Source: Diorhabda sublineata
Taxonomy: Eukaryota > Arthropoda > Insecta > Coleoptera > Chrysomelidae
Assembly: GCF_026230105.1 (NCBI RefSeq)
Contig: NC_079482.1
Span: 992,001 to 1,056,000 of the forward strand
DNA length: 64,000 nt
Direction: 5' to 3'
The position numbers and the translations under genes are program-made. This document shows positions 37,310 through 50,150 of this stretch, piece after piece. Each line of letters starts with the position of its first letter. The first letter of the stretch is position 1. A model generated the notes under the pieces. The model ran no database searches. It was not told the DNA's origin and saw only the letters and a program-made list of their open reading frames with translations.

Positions 37310-38290
37310 TTGTTCGAACCACTCTTTAAAGTTGCACCCAGAAGTATCTGGATCAACACAAATATTTCGGAAAAACGCTTTACCCAACGATGTTCGATAA
37401 GTTCAGATACACTTTTTATAATAAGAATCCTCCAGCTCCTGAAAATAGCCAATAAATGTTGGAAAATCTTTGACCACCTAGTCTGCGAACAAAACGTGCT
37501 CCAAGATAGGCGAAGATAGAAGGGAAATCAATTATTGGGCTAAAAACTCATCTGGAAAACTATAACCAGAGTAAACTTCAGACGAAACGGTCTTCGCCTC
37601 CTTTGGAGCCGGTTCTCCCTTTTCGGTCCATTATTTTGACTTGGATGTGGAGTAATGGATGGAAATTCGAATTTATTTCTATGAAACACTCGATGGAAAC
37701 ATCTCCACGATACTGTTTTTGTTCCATTGTGAGCTAACGCGGAACCCATCTCGCGTCCAGCTTTCACATGCCCTAATTTTCAATTAATATGCGATGTATC
37801 GCACTTTTTCAGTCTACTAACTCACACTTTGTGAATTTCCTTCAATGTTTCTAGAGTCGTCACCTCAGAGTAGAATCTAGTTCAGTTTTTATATTGGTTG
37901 GGCTAAAGGTTTTCAAATGAAAGGACAGTAGAAACTCGATTATCCGGCCCTCAGTTATACGGATTCGCGATTATCCGGTCATCAGTAAAACGGATTCGCG
38001 ATTATCCGGCCCTCAGTAAAGCGGGTTCGCGATTATCCGGCCCTCGGTAAAACGGATTCGCGATTATCCGGCCCTCGGTAAAGCGGATTCGCGATTATCC
38101 GCCCCTCAGTAAAGCGGATTCGCGATTATCCGGCCCTCGGTAATACGGATTCGCGATTATCCGGCCCTCGGTAAAGCGGATTCGCGATTATCCGACCCTC
38201 AGTTATATGGATTCGCGATTATCCGGACTATCAACTTGGTCACATGTGATAGTGATGATCTCTAGGTCAAACCAGGCACTTCTATGACGA
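37310..38290 (-). pseudogene. Mariner remnant, split by a minisatellite
   Basis: The minus strand holds, from 5' to 3', a terminal-repeat-like GAAGTGCCTGGTTTGACCTA (38255-38285), a short N-terminal hint (ELDSTLR near 37880), and a middle piece (NGPKRENRLQRRRRPF, 37540-37767) matching the mariner stretch after the first catalytic Asp (EWTxxGExxPKxxKT). A second terminal-repeat-like CCCAGAAGTATCTGG lies at 37335-37355. The 31-bp minisatellite lies between the 5' terminal repeat and the ORF remnant. The coding part is heavily degraded. Confidence 0.5.
37926..38228. repeat. 31-bp minisatellite with pogo-like terminal-repeat motif
   Basis: About ten copies of CGATTATCCGGCCCTCAGTA plus AAACGGATTCG, period 31 bp, have variants in the TAAAAC/TAAAGC/TTATAC positions. 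The first copy opens with CAGTAGAAACTCGATTATCC. That resembles the ends of pogo/Tigger/Jerky-type DNA transposons, which commonly begin CAGTnnAACCTCGATTATCCG. No transposase is present. Confidence 0.9.
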
Positions 38291-38317
38291 TTTTAGTGGT
38301 CTGCACTTCTTTGGTGA

Positions 38318-38560
38318 GTGCCTTTAGAAGATTTGCTGTTTTTTTGCTTTTCCTCCACTTCCATTAATTCAAAGGTCCCTTTCAAAGCAGATCTTTTTCT
38401 AAACTTTCGAGTAAATCCGAGCAGACTCGTTGACGAAAAAGTTTTTGGTCAGGAGTCAGATTTTTTCGCACAAACTTTTGTCATGTTGAAACAGTCACAG
38501 GACGACTTGAGCGCTGGTCATGTTCAGTGCTCTTTCGGCTCTAAATAAAGCACTTATATT
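38318..38560 (-). pseudogene. Mariner-like transposase N-terminal/linker fragment
   Basis: In different minus-strand frames one reads STEHDQRSSRPVTVS and then QKFVRKNLTPDQKLFRQRVC followed by SDLLES. This matches the mariner linker STEDxPRSGRPVTVST and the segment LTPEQKxxRVxVCxDLLE that precedes the first catalytic Asp. The intervening second helix-turn-helix is missing and the frame is broken. It is a different subfamily copy from the remnant at 37.3-38.3 kb. Confidence 0.6.
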
Positions 38561-41015
38561 ACTCAAAAACACGCGCGCGAGATAGAGAATTGTCCCCATA
38601 GACCCCTTGCAACAATTTATAGCATGTTCGTTTAAAATCGCTTTTGCCAAATACTATAATGGTGACGGAAACGTGTTTTGAGTCGTGCATAGACAAGATA
38701 TCTAAATACCAAACACACTACTCGTTTTTTACCTCCCTCCCCGTTTAGGGCGCCATCTAGGCGCGCAGTTCTTAATAACTAGACCTCGTACATCATAACT
38801 TCATAATCATCCTTGTATAGTTAAATTTTTTTATGTTAATTCTTTTAACAAAATCTATTAGTTTCTTAATTATGTATTTTCTACGATTCTCTGATATTTG
38901 AATTTTGATTAATACCATTGAATCGAGGTATATTTTAAGCCTCAATAAGCTCCCTTTGAGATATCAATTTCAAACGCAAACTTCCAAGAATCAAGGGCAA
39001 GGATACTTATAATTATTAATGAAAACTAGTTAAATATATATATATAGGATAGTAAGTAGTTAGTTTACAGCAAACCGCGCATTATACATTCAAGTAGATC
39101 TCAATAACTGAGAGGTGAAAGCTTTGATCGAATCTGGTATATAATAGTCCGGTCAATTTAGACACAAAATATCAGTGGAACGAGCTCGGGTTCGCCATTA
39201 CAAATTAGTTTTATCAAAAAAAAAAAAAAACTTTGGATCAAAGTTTCGAAACAGCAATAGAAAAATTTGACGCAACAATCGTAGTTGCAGATATTGATTT
39301 GTTGCTGTGTACCAATTGCCAAGCTCAAACCTGCTCAAATGTCCAGTTGAATATAGTAGAGGAAGTTTCCTGTGATTTTCAATGAAAAGGCCAATAATTT
39401 GAACGATTTATAAACATCCAGGAAAAGGAAAACGTGACTGTTGAAGTAGAGTATGGGATTCGATCAAAATATCTGAAGAAATCGAAATAACAGTTAACGC
39501 AACAATTAAATTATCCAAAAATTGTCATTACAGTTAGTGGAGTAGGCCAAAAACTCACAGGTGGTGAGGAAATTTGTGTTATCATGTATAAGGAATGGTA
39601 CCTCCTAGAAAGAAAATCATAAAAACCAATTTTGTAGAGAATTTTAAGATCTACAACTTTGATTTGAAGTTTTTTTTTGGATAAAACTTACCGTATCTCA
39701 GAAACAGATCATACTGCAGCTTCAAGAATAAAAAAAATAACAAAAGGAGGGATGAGGGCCCGTTAAATACAGAATACCCAACATCAGGGTAAGTCGGTTA
39801 ATAGAAAAGCCGAATTGTCATTTTAGAAGTTGTCCAGTTGGTCCAGGGGTCCGCGAAAGAATCGATGGAGTTGGAGTATATGAAAATTGATTTGGTGTCA
39901 ATATTGAAACTTCTGAAAGCGTTTCACTCGTCATGTAATAAATAATAGTGTGGAAATTTGTGAGAATTGATCGGTTCTTGATCTGGGAGTCACATTTTCG
40001 ATTAACCAACTTTCCCACTTTTCCCCATCTATTATTCGAAGGTATAGACTAAAACTTTTGAAATGAAATATACTCAGAATTAATCGAAGAGTAAATATCG
40101 AAAAATTTTGCTTTCCCAATTTTATATTTTCGAATAACTATGGACTTTAAAGTGCGAAAATAATTTTCGAAGCCGACGGTGGTTCTTAATTTCCCACCAG
40201 GTATAATAAAGTGGATACAATTCCGGAAAATCTCTCGATCTAATTCTGAATTAATATGAATAATATTCCTTAACCTGAACCAGATCGTCCTGTAAACTGT
40301 TTAGCTGCCAGGAATATTTGATACGACGTAACATGATTCTGTTTATAATTGACTAACGAGAAACGCCCCAAATTGTGTTTATTTCCCGTTTCCTAACCAT
40401 TTGTCAACACTCTATCTTAGCCCTCAGAAATCATCACGCCAACTTGTTAAATCGCACCCCTGTCGTTTAAATCAACACCAACTTTGCAATGTATCAATTC
40501 TGGGTTGAACAGCTCGAGTCATCGAGACCAAACAATAATATAGAATTTCCATATTATCCGATTTCGCTGATTATGGACAGTGGAGGAAACCCACGATATT
40601 ATTCACTACAGTCGTATCGGGGTTTCTCAGATAATACGGAAAAGAAAAAAAAATGTACAAAACGTGGAATGTCTAATTCTGATATATTTCATTTTATTGG
40701 AAAATTTGTTTTCTCTCTTTGTTAAAAGAAGTTCTAGTTCAAAGTTTCGACCAGCTCATCTCCAGGCTTCTGGAATCTGGTTGTAGTGTTGTAGTGGGCG
40801 GCTTGGAGATGTTTCTTCGACTATTTCGATCAAATGTTTTGTGTATTTTTATTATCTTGTTAACTTTCGATACGGAAAGATTTAGATTGAACCTCTTTGC
40901 TTGTCATCCCAATTTTTATAACATTCTTGGTACAACTTTACTGAGCGATTATTGGTAGATTTGGGGCAAATTTTGTAGCCCTTATTCTAAAATTCCATCC
41001 ATCTAAAATGCCATT
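38561..41015. other. Unique sequence, no gene recognised
   Basis: Short frames near 39225-39385 (containing ADIDLLLCTNC) and at 40489-40958 (both plus) have no domain I recognise. The former could be a remnant of a transposon ORF. No splice-supported exon was found. Confidence 0.35.
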
Positions 41016-41038
41016 TTTTGAGATCAATAATCGGATGT

Positions 41039-42055
41039 TTATTTCATTGTAAAGAGGAAGGTAACCAAATTGCAAAGCGGCTGCCCTATGTCCTCGATAG
41101 CCTCACGAATTCCATCTTTGAGGTCTCGAATCGATGCTGGACTGTTGGCGTAGACCTTAACTTTCACGTGGCCCCAAAGGAAAAAGTCGCAGGGTGTTAA
41201 ATCACAAGATCTCGGTGGCCAATTGTGATCACCTCTTCCCGTAAAAGATCGAGATGGTTTCGTTGCTAGTGTGGCACGTAGCGCCGTCTTGTTGGAAGTA
41301 AACGTTGTCCAAATCAATACCATCCAATTCCGGTCATAAAAAATCATTAATCATCTCTCGATAACGCAATCCATTCACCGTAACTGTTGTTCCAGCCTCA
41401 TTTTCGAAAAAGTAAGGTCCAATGACACCGCCAGACCATAAACCGCACCAAACAGTCACGCGTTGAGGATAGAGAGGATTTTCAACAATAACTCTTGGGT
41501 TTTCCGAGCCCCAGATTCGACAATTTTGTTTATTGACGTAACCACCAAGGTGGAAATGCATTTCAAGGACCAATCAGCAAAGACACGACGTTGTCGATGA
41601 TCGGCCGGCTTGAGTTCTTGTGTTAACTGAACTTTATAGGTCTTAAGACCCAAGTCTTTATGCAAAATACGGTGTAATGACGTTTGTGGAATGGACAAAC
41701 CTGGGTTTTCTTCAACACTTTGGGCTACATCAACAATATTCTCAGTTGTTCTTGAGCGACGTGCTCGGGTTTTATTCCTCACATCACTAACTTGTCCCAA
41801 CAGCTCAAATTTTTCCACCAATTTCTGTATTGGGGTCCGAGAAGGTGCTTCACGTCGACCCAAAAACGTTTTAGTTTCACGAACCGTCTTTGCCAAACTT
41901 TCACCATTTTTATAGTGAATTTTAATAATTTCAACGCATTGTTGAACGCATTTTCATTAATGGCGTAGTTTCTACTTGTCAAATGTCAAAAAATGACAGC
42001 TTCAAAAGTGACATTTACCGAAATAGCGGGCTATTCAAAATAACACCATAAATAT
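41039..42055 (-). pseudogene. Tc1/mariner-superfamily transposase, near full-length but broken
   Basis: Successive minus-strand frames cover most of a transposase of the type common in ants and beetles. They show an N-terminal helix-turn-helix piece (TPIQKLVEKFELLGQVSDVR), a linker (TENIVDVAQSVEENPGLSIP), and a second HTH (TSLHRILHKDLGLKTYKVQL). Then come FHLGGYVNKQNCRIWGSENP with YPQRVTVWCGLWSGGVIGPY, and the third Asp block NWPPRSCDLTPCDFFLWGHV. A deletion removes the first-Asp block (expected just before FHLGG) together with part of the second HTH. Frameshifts scramble the second-Asp block. It is inactive. The sequence beyond the start codon (GGCTATTCAAAATAACACC, 42030-42048) is a possible terminal repeat. 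Confidence 0.85.
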
Positions 42056-43079
42056 ATTGTCGAATGCATATTTTAAACAAATTATTTCAAACGATTATTG
42101 CAAAATCATCCTGTACGTTGAATAAAGAGTAAAAAGGGGTGAATGTTTATCAACTAAATATTGAATCTCGCTAGAAACGCGTCGTGAATTTACATTAATT
42201 TTCCGAATTTGAATTCCGCCGGTGTTTCAAAAAAATACTTGTAGTTGAGTTGTACTTCGCATACAAGTCACTTATTTATTTTGACTTGCCGTTTCTTTAC
42301 AATTACCAATTATTGCACACATACCAGAACCGTTTTGAAACCAGAAAACCTGAGAGGAAGATAAATGCGTTCATTTTATTAACTTAAATACAGTAAATAC
42401 ACTGGAAAAAATGTTTTTTTTTTCCGCAGAGAATCGTAGAAAAATCGAGACGTTTTAAACCCGACCCAACTCACATTTGGGGAGGTAACTTCTTCGTAGA
42501 TCCTTGCTAGAGGGTAAGTAATGATCCAAAGGGTGAAAATACTGGTTTAGTAAGTTGGATGAAGTTCAGTAGACTTTTGCTTTGAATGAAGAGGCTGAAT
42601 ATCTCGAGACGCTTCTCCAAAATCTTAAGTGGAGGTTTTAGGGTGTGATTTTACCCCAAGGTTCTTTCATTGAGCTTAAACAAGGTAAGGAGAGTTTATT
42701 AATAACTTTCCTGGGAATTTTCCGGTGAATTACCACCTGAAGAATATCGAAGAATCTATTTCGATGTAAAGAAACATCAACTTTACGTTACAAATTATTT
42801 TATTCATTTGTATTTGATGATACAGTTAATATGTTAGAAAATGTCAATTTTGACAGGGAGTTTTATCATTTTTATCTTTTTTTATAAACTTCATACTTCT
42901 ACTTATAGAAAATTATCAAAAATTAAACCTGAAAAAGTATGTTTACATGATATTTTTACCACAAAAACTAATATTTAAAAAAAAATCGACGAAATCTGAT
43001 GAATTTTTACTATACGATAAAATTCTAAAGGTGAATTATCAGATATTTGGGTTAGTAACAAAGTAATTTCGGTTTTGTA
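42056..43079. other. AT-rich spacer, no gene seen
   Basis: No coding region was recognised between the two transposase remnants. Confidence 0.45.
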
Positions 43080-43084
43080 GTATA

Positions 43085-43745
43085 AAATAAAACAAAAAAT
43101 AGTTTTTAATCAATAATATATTTTCCATTTTGCTTAATGACCTTTTTCCATTTTTCTTTTATCAGATTTCTGGTCCTCATCGACAAAAAACTGAACCAGG
43201 TGCGATTGAAACTTTTACCATTCTAAGAATACTGCAAACTTCGAAATAAATGGTAATCAGATGGTGCCAGATCAGGGCTGTATAGGGGATGTGGCATCAT
43301 TTCCCAGCCTAGTCCAATGGTTTCCCTCGAGTTGCCACTCTACATTATCACGGTTGATCACTAAACCTTTCAGATTTGACAATTCTGACCGTTTTTTTTT
43401 GATTATTTCATCCAGTTTCATCAATTGACAGTAAACATCATAATTGATCGTTTGGTTCTTTGGAAGCAGCTCAAAAAAACTCACAATCACACCAAACTGA
43501 CATCATGAGCTTTCCTAGATGTTTTTGAGCTTTCGATGTGGTTTGTGTTGATTCCTAATGTTTGCTCCATAATCTATGTTACTGTGCAGGACCAAATTTT
43601 CATCACCATTGATGATTCTTTTCAAGAAAAGGTCGCAAATGTTGATTATTTGAGTTAAATGGAGATGCAGCAGTAAAATATGTTGTGAATAGTTTCTGCA
43701 CCCGCAACTTACAACACTAGATAAGTCATTCAAAAAATGAAGCAA
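43085..43745 (-). pseudogene. Mariner transposase remnant (SETMAR-type subfamily)
   Basis: The minus strand reads, in broken frames, INICDLFLKRIINGDENLVL (first Asp in the GDE motif), then SFFELLPKNQTINYDVYCQL, VINRDNVEWQLEG (second-Asp block, HxDNARPH in intact copies), and finally HLVQFFVDEDQKSDKRKMEKGH near the C-terminus. Order and spacing follow the mariner family (ITGDEKWV, YYELLPxGQTINSDxYC, VFHQDNARPH, HLxQFFAxKDQKF). The third-Asp block is damaged. Its upstream edge (about 43590-43755) continues into the 122/131-bp satellite and is duplicated at 52964-53150. Confidence 0.8.
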
Positions 43746-43769
43746 CGCTCTATGTCAGTAAAAAGCGAA

Positions 43770-46700
43770 AGTACTTATTCCCCTAAAATCAGCTTCAACC
43801 ATTCTGCTAGCTTCTGCTAACTATGATAAAGATGATGTAGATGAAGAAAAAGATTCGTTAATGTGCTACAATCATGTAAAATCTCATTCGGACGAAAAAC
43901 TAGTGTGTAAGTCCCTTAAAAATCAGCTTCAACCATCAAAACTTCTGCTAACTATGATAAAGACGATGTAGATGAAGAAAAAGATTCGTTAAGGTGCTAC
44001 AATCGTGTAAAATCTCATCCAGATAAAGAACTAGTGTGCAAATCCCTTAAAAATCAGCTTCAACCATCAAAACTTCTGCTAATTATGATAAAGACGATGT
44101 AGATGAAGAAAAAGATTCGTTAAGGTACTACAATCGTGTAAAATCTCATTCAGATAAAAAACTAGTGTGCAAGTCCCTTAAAAATCAGCTTCAACCATCA
44201 AAACTTCTGCTAATTATGATAAAGATGATGTAGATGAAGAAAAAGATTCGTTAAGGTGCTACAATCATGTAAAATCTCATTCAGATAAAAAACTAGTGTG
44301 CAAGTCCCTTAAAAATCAGCTTCAACCATCAAAACTTCTGCTAATTATGATAAAGATGATGTAGATGAAGAAAAAGATTCGTTAAGGTGCTACAATCATG
44401 TAAAATCTCATTCGGACGAAAAACTAGAGTGCAAGTTCCTTAAAAATCAGCTTCAACCATTAAAACTTCTGCTAAAGATGATGTAGATGAAGAAAAAGAT
44501 TCGTTAAGGTGCTACAATCATGTAAAATCTCATTCGAACGAAAAACTAGAGTGCAAGTTCCTTAAAAATCAGCTTCAACCATTAAAACTTCTGCTAATTA
44601 TGATAAAGACGATGTAGATGAAGAAAAAGATTCGTTAAGGTACTACAATCATGTAAAATCTCATTCGGACGAAAAACTAGAGTGCAAGTTCCTTAAAAAT
44701 CAGCTTCAACCATTAAAACTTCTGCTAAAGATGATGTAGATGAAGAAAAAGATTCGTTAAGGTGCTACAATCATGTAAAATCTCATTCGAACGAAAAACT
44801 AGAGTGCAAGTTCCTTAAAAATCAGCTTCAACCATCAAAACTTCTGCTAATTATGATAAAGATGATGTAGATGAAGAAAAAGATTCGTTAAGGTGCTACA
44901 ATCATGTAAAATCTCATTCGGACGAAAAACTAGAGTGCAAGTTCCTTAAAAATCAGCTTCAACCATTAAAACTTCTGCTAAAGATGATGTAGATGAAGAA
45001 AAAGATTCGTTAAGGTGCTACAATCATGTAAAATCTCATTCGAACGAAAAACTAGAGTGCAAGTTCCTTAAAAATCAGCTTCAACCATCAAAACTTCTGC
45101 TAATTATGATAAAGATGATGTAGATGAAGAAAAAGATTCGTTAAGGTGCTACAATCATGTAAAATCTCATTCGGACGAAAAACTAGAGTGCAAGTTCCTT
45201 AAAAATCAGCTTCAACCATTAAAACTTCTGCTAATTATGATAAAGACGATGTAGATGAAGAAAAAGATTCGTTAAGGTGCTACAATCATGTAAAATCTCA
45301 TTCGGACGAAAAACTAGAGTGCAAGTTCCTTAAAAATCAGCTTCAACCATTAAAACTTCTGCTAAAGATGATGTAGATGAAGAAAAAGATTCGTTAAGGT
45401 GCTACAATCATGTAAAATCTCATTCGAACGAAAAACTAGAGTGCAAGTTCCTTAAAAATCAGCTTCAACCATTAAAACTTCTGCTAAAGATGATGTAGAT
45501 GAAGAAAAAGATTCGTTAAGGTGCTACAATCATGTAAAATCTCATTCGAACGAAAAACTAGAGTGCAAGTTCCTTAAAAATCAGCTTCAACCATTAAAAC
45601 TTCTGCTAATTATGATAAAGACGATGTAGATGAAGAAAAAGATTCGTTAAGGTACTACAATCATGTAAAATCTCATTCGGACGAAAAACTAGAGTGCAAG
45701 TTCCTTAAAAATCAGCTTCAACCATTAAAACTTCTGCTAAAGATGATGTAGATGAAGAAAAAGATTCGTTAAGGTGCTACAATCATGTAAAATCTCATTC
45801 GAACGAAAAACTAGAGTGCAAGTTCCTTAAAAATCAGCTTCAACCATTAAAACTTCTGCTAAAGATGATGTAGATGAAGAAAAAGATTCGTTAAGGTGCT
45901 ACAATCATGTAAAATCTCATTCGAACGAAAAACTAGAGTGCAAGTTCCTTAAAAATCAGCTTCAACCATTAAAACTTCTGCTAAAGATGATGTAGATGAA
46001 GAAAAAGATTCGTTAAGGTGCTACAATCATGTAAAATCTCATTCGAACGAAAAACTAGAGTGCAAGTTCCTTAAAAATCAGCTTCAACCATTAAAACTTC
46101 TGCTAAAGATGATGTAGATGAAGAAAAAGATTCGTTAAGGTGCTACAATCATGTAAAATCTCATTCGAACGAAAAACTAGAGTGCAAGTTCCTTAAAAAT
46201 CAGCTTCAACCATTAAAACTTCTGCTAAAGATGATGTAGATGAAGAAAAAGATTCGTTAAGGTGCTACAATCATGTAAAATCTCATTCGAACGAAAAACT
46301 AGAGTGCAAGTTCCTTAAAAATCAGCTTCAACCATTAAAACTTCTGCTAAAGATGATGTAGATGAAGAAAAAGATTCGTTAAGGTGCTACAATCATGTAA
46401 AATCTCATTCGAACGAAAAACTAGAGTGCAAGTTCCTTAAAAATCAGCTTCAACCATTAAAACTTCTGCTAAAGATGATGTAGATGAAGAAAAAGATTCG
46501 TTAAGGTGCTACAATCATGTAAAATCTCATTCGAACGAAAAACTAGAGTGCAAGTTCCTTAAAAATCAGCTTCAACCATCAAAACTTCTGCTAATTATGA
46601 TAAAGATGATGTAGATGAAGAAAAAGATTCGTTAAGGTGCTACAATCATGTAAAATCTCATTCGGACGAAAAACTAGAGTGCAAGTTCCTTAAAAATCAG

Positions 46701-49700
46701 CTTCAACCATTAAAACTTCTGCTAAAGATGATGTAGATGAAGAAAAAGATTCGTTAAGGTGCTACAATCATGTAAAATCTCATTCGAACGAAAAACTAGA
46801 GTGCAAGTTCCTTAAAAATCAGCTTCAACCATTAAAACTTCTGCTAATTATGATAAAGACGATGTAGATGAAGAAAAAGATTCGTTAAGGTACTACAATC
46901 ATGTAAAATCTCATCCGGACGAAAAACTAGAGTGCAAGTTCCTTAAAAATCAGCTTCAACCATTAAAACTTCTGCTAATTATGATAAAGACGATGTAGAT
47001 GAAGAAAAAGATTCGTTAAGGTGCTACAATCATGTAAAATCTCATTCGGACGAAAAACTAGAGTGCAAGTTCCTTAAAAATCAGCTTCAACCATTAAAAC
47101 TTCTGCTAAAGATGATGTAGATGAAGAAAAAGATTCGTTAAGGTGCTACAATCATGTAAAATCTCATTCGAACGAAAAACTAGAGTGCAAGTTCCTTAAA
47201 AATCAGCTTCAACCATTAAAACTTCTGCTAAAGATGATGTAGATGAAGAAAAAGATTCGTTAAGGTGCTACAATCATGTAAAATCTCATTCGAACGAAAA
47301 ACTAGAGTGCAAGTTCCTTAAAAATCAGCTTCAACCATTAAAACTTCTGCTAATTATGATAAAGACGATGTAGATGAAGAAAAAGATTCGTTAAGGTACT
47401 ACAATCATGTAAAATCTCATTCGGACGAAAAACTAGAGTGCAAGTTCCTTAAAAATCAGCTTCAACCATTAAAACTTCTGCTAAAGATGATGTAGATGAA
47501 GAAAAAGATTCGTTAAGGTGCTACAATCATGTAAAATCTCATTCGAACGAAAAACTAGAGTGCAAGTTCCTTAAAAATCAGCTTCAACCATTAAAACTTC
47601 TGCTAAAGATGATGTAGATGAAGAAAAAGATTCGTTAAGGTGCTACAATCATGTAAAATCTCATTCGAACGAAAAACTAGAGTGCAAGTTCCTTAAAAAT
47701 CAGCTTCAACCATTAAAACTTCTGCTAAAGATGATGTAGATGAAGAAAAAGATTCGTTAAGGTGCTACAATCATGTAAAATCTCATTCGAACGAAAAACT
47801 AGAGTGCAAGTTCCTTAAAAATCAGCTTCAACCATTAAAACTTCTGCTAAAGATGATGTAGATGAAGAAAAAGATTCGTTAAGGTGCTACAATCATGTAA
47901 AATCTCATTCGAACGAAAAACTAGAGTGCAAGTTCCTTAAAAATCAGCTTCAACCATTAAAACTTCTGCTAAAGATGATGTAGATGAAGAAAAAGATTCG
48001 TTAAGGTGCTACAATCATGTAAAATCTCATTCGAACGAAAAACTAGAGTGCAAGTTCCTTAAAAATCAGCTTCAACCATTAAAACTTCTGCTAAAGATGA
48101 TGTAGATGAAGAAAAAGATTCGTTAAGGTGCTACAATCATGTAAAATCTCATTCGAACGAAAAACTAGAGTGCAAGTTCCTTAAAAATCAGCTTCAACCA
48201 TTAAAACTTCTGCTAAAGATGATGTAGATGAAGAAAAAGATTCGTTAAGGTGCTACAATCATGTAAAATCTCATTCGAACGAAAAACTAGAGTGCAAGTT
48301 CCTTAAAAATCAGCTTCAACCATCAAAACTTCTGCTAATTATGATAAAGATGATGTAGATGAAGAAAAAGATTCGTTAAGGTGCTACAATCATGTAAAAT
48401 CTCATTCGGACGAAAAACTAGAGTGCAAGTTCCTTAAAAATCAGCTTCAACCATTAAAACTTCTGCTAAAGATGATGTAGATGAAGAAAAAGATTCGTTA
48501 AGGTGCTACAATCATGTAAAATCTCATTCGAACGAAAAACTAGAGTGCAAGTTCCTTAAAAATCAGCTTCAACCATTAAAACTTCTGCTAATTATGATAA
48601 AGACGATGTAGATGAAGAAAAAGATTCGTTAAGGTACTACAATCATGTAAAATCTCATCCGGACGAAAAACTAGAGTGCAAGTTCCTTAAAAATCAGCTT
48701 CAACCATTAAAACTTCTGCTAAAGATGATGTAGATGAAGAAAAAGATTCGTTAAGGTGCTACAATCATGTAAAATCTCATTCGAACGAAAAACTAGAGTG
48801 CAAGTTCCTTAAAAATCAGCTTCAACCATCAAAACTTCTGCTAATTATGATAAAGATGATGTAGATGAAGAAAAAGATTCGTTAAGGTGCTACAATCATG
48901 TAAAATCTCATTCGGACGAAAAACTAGAGTGCAAGTTCCTTAAAAATCAGCTTCAACCATTAAAACTTCTGCTAAAGATGATGTAGATGAAGAAAAAGAT
49001 TCGTTAAGGTGCTACAATCATGTAAAATCTCATTCGGACGAAAAACTAGAGTGCAAGTTCCTTAAAAATCAGCTTCAACCATTAAAACTTCTGCTAAAGA
49101 TGATGTAGATGAAGAAAAAGATTCGTTAAGGTGCTACAATCATGTAAAATCTCATTCGAACGAAAAACTAGAGTGCAAGTTCCTTAAAAATCAGCTTCAA
49201 CCATTAAAACTTCTGCTAATTATGATAAAGACGATGTAGATGAAGAAAAAGATTCGTTAAGGTACTACAATCATGTAAAATCTCATTCGGACGAAAAACT
49301 AGAGTGTAAGTCCCTTTAAAATCAGCTTCAACCATTAAAACTTCTGCTAATTATGATAAAGATGATGTAGATGAAGAAAAAGATTCGTTAAGGTGCTACA
49401 ATCATGTAAAATCTCATTCGGACGAAAAACTAGAGTGCAAGTTCCTTAAAAATCAGCTTCAACCATTAAAACTTCTGCTAAAGATGATGTAGATGAAGAA
49501 AAAGATTCGTTAAGGTGCTACAATCATGTAAAATCTCATTCGAACGAAAAACTAGAGTGCAAGTTCCTTAAAAATCAGCTTCAACCATCAAAGCTTCTGC
49601 TAACTATGATAAAGACGATGTAGATGAAGAAAAAGATTCGTTAATGTGCTACAATCATGTAAAATCTCATTCGAACGAAAAACTAGAGTGCAAGTTCCTT

Positions 49701-49870
49701 AAAAATCAGCTTCAACCATCAAAGCTTCTGCTAACTATGATAAAGACGATGTAGATGAAGAAAAAGATTCGTTAATGTGCTACAATCATGTAAAATCTCA
49801 TTCGAACGAAAAACTAGTGTACAAGTCCCTTAAAAATCAACTTCGACCATTAAAACTTCTGCTAACGAGG
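43770..49870 (+). repeat. 122/131-bp tandem array, about 49 monomers, derived from an eEF1B-like sequence
   Basis: The monomer CTTCTGCTAAAGATGATGTA...AGTGCAAGTTC repeats with two length classes: 122 bp, and 131 bp with an extra TTATGATAA-type insert of 9 bp. The left end uses the variants CATTCAGATAAAAAACTAGTG. The bulk uses CATTCGAACGAAAAACTAGAG or CATTCGGACG. The plus strand of each monomer reads KTSANYDKDDVDEEKDS and then VKSHSDEKLVCKSLKNQLQ. The last monomer (49852 on) passes without a break into recognisable elongation factor 1B sequence. Neither 122 nor 131 is divisible by three, so there is no long frame through the array. Confidence 0.95.
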
Positions 49871-50150
49871 ATAAAGATGATGTAGATGAAGAAAAAGTTT
49901 CGGCAGCATCAAAGGTTCGGAAAGAGAGATTGAAAGCTGAAAACAAATCCAAAAAGCCGAAACTAATAACAAAATCCAGTATAATACTGGATGTCTGACT
50001 GTGAGAAGATCTATTGAAATGGATTGGTACGGGGTGCATCAAAATTAATGCTAAACTGACGATGGTATCAATAATTTTCAGATTATGTACGTTGTGGAAG
50101 ATGCCGAGGTATCTGTCGATGAATTAGTAAATTTAAAACAAAAAGGGTTA
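49852..50150 (+). pseudogene. Translation elongation factor 1B beta/delta pseudogene (3' part)
   Basis: Frame one (49852-49998) reads KTSANEDKDDVDEEKVSAAS, then KVRKERLKAENKSKKPKLIT and KSSIILDV with a stop. It aligns with the acidic segment and the start of the guanine-exchange domain of eEF1B beta/delta (DDVDLFGSDEE..AAKVREERLKAY, KKSKKPALIAKSSILLDVKP). A gap removes the WDDETDM segment. A second frame then gives TVRRSIEMD (family RSIEMDGLVWG). A third gives QIMYVVEDAEVSVDEL (family LQIMCVVEDxKVSVDEL). Stops, frameshifts and the deletion show a dead copy. No introns are seen in this stretch, so it may be a processed copy. Its 5' end merges with the satellite, which appears to have amplified from it. 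Confidence 0.85.

Noticed and set aside
41039..41982. Functional Tc1/mariner transposase
   Set aside because: The first catalytic Asp block is deleted and at least two frameshifts are needed to read through the rest.
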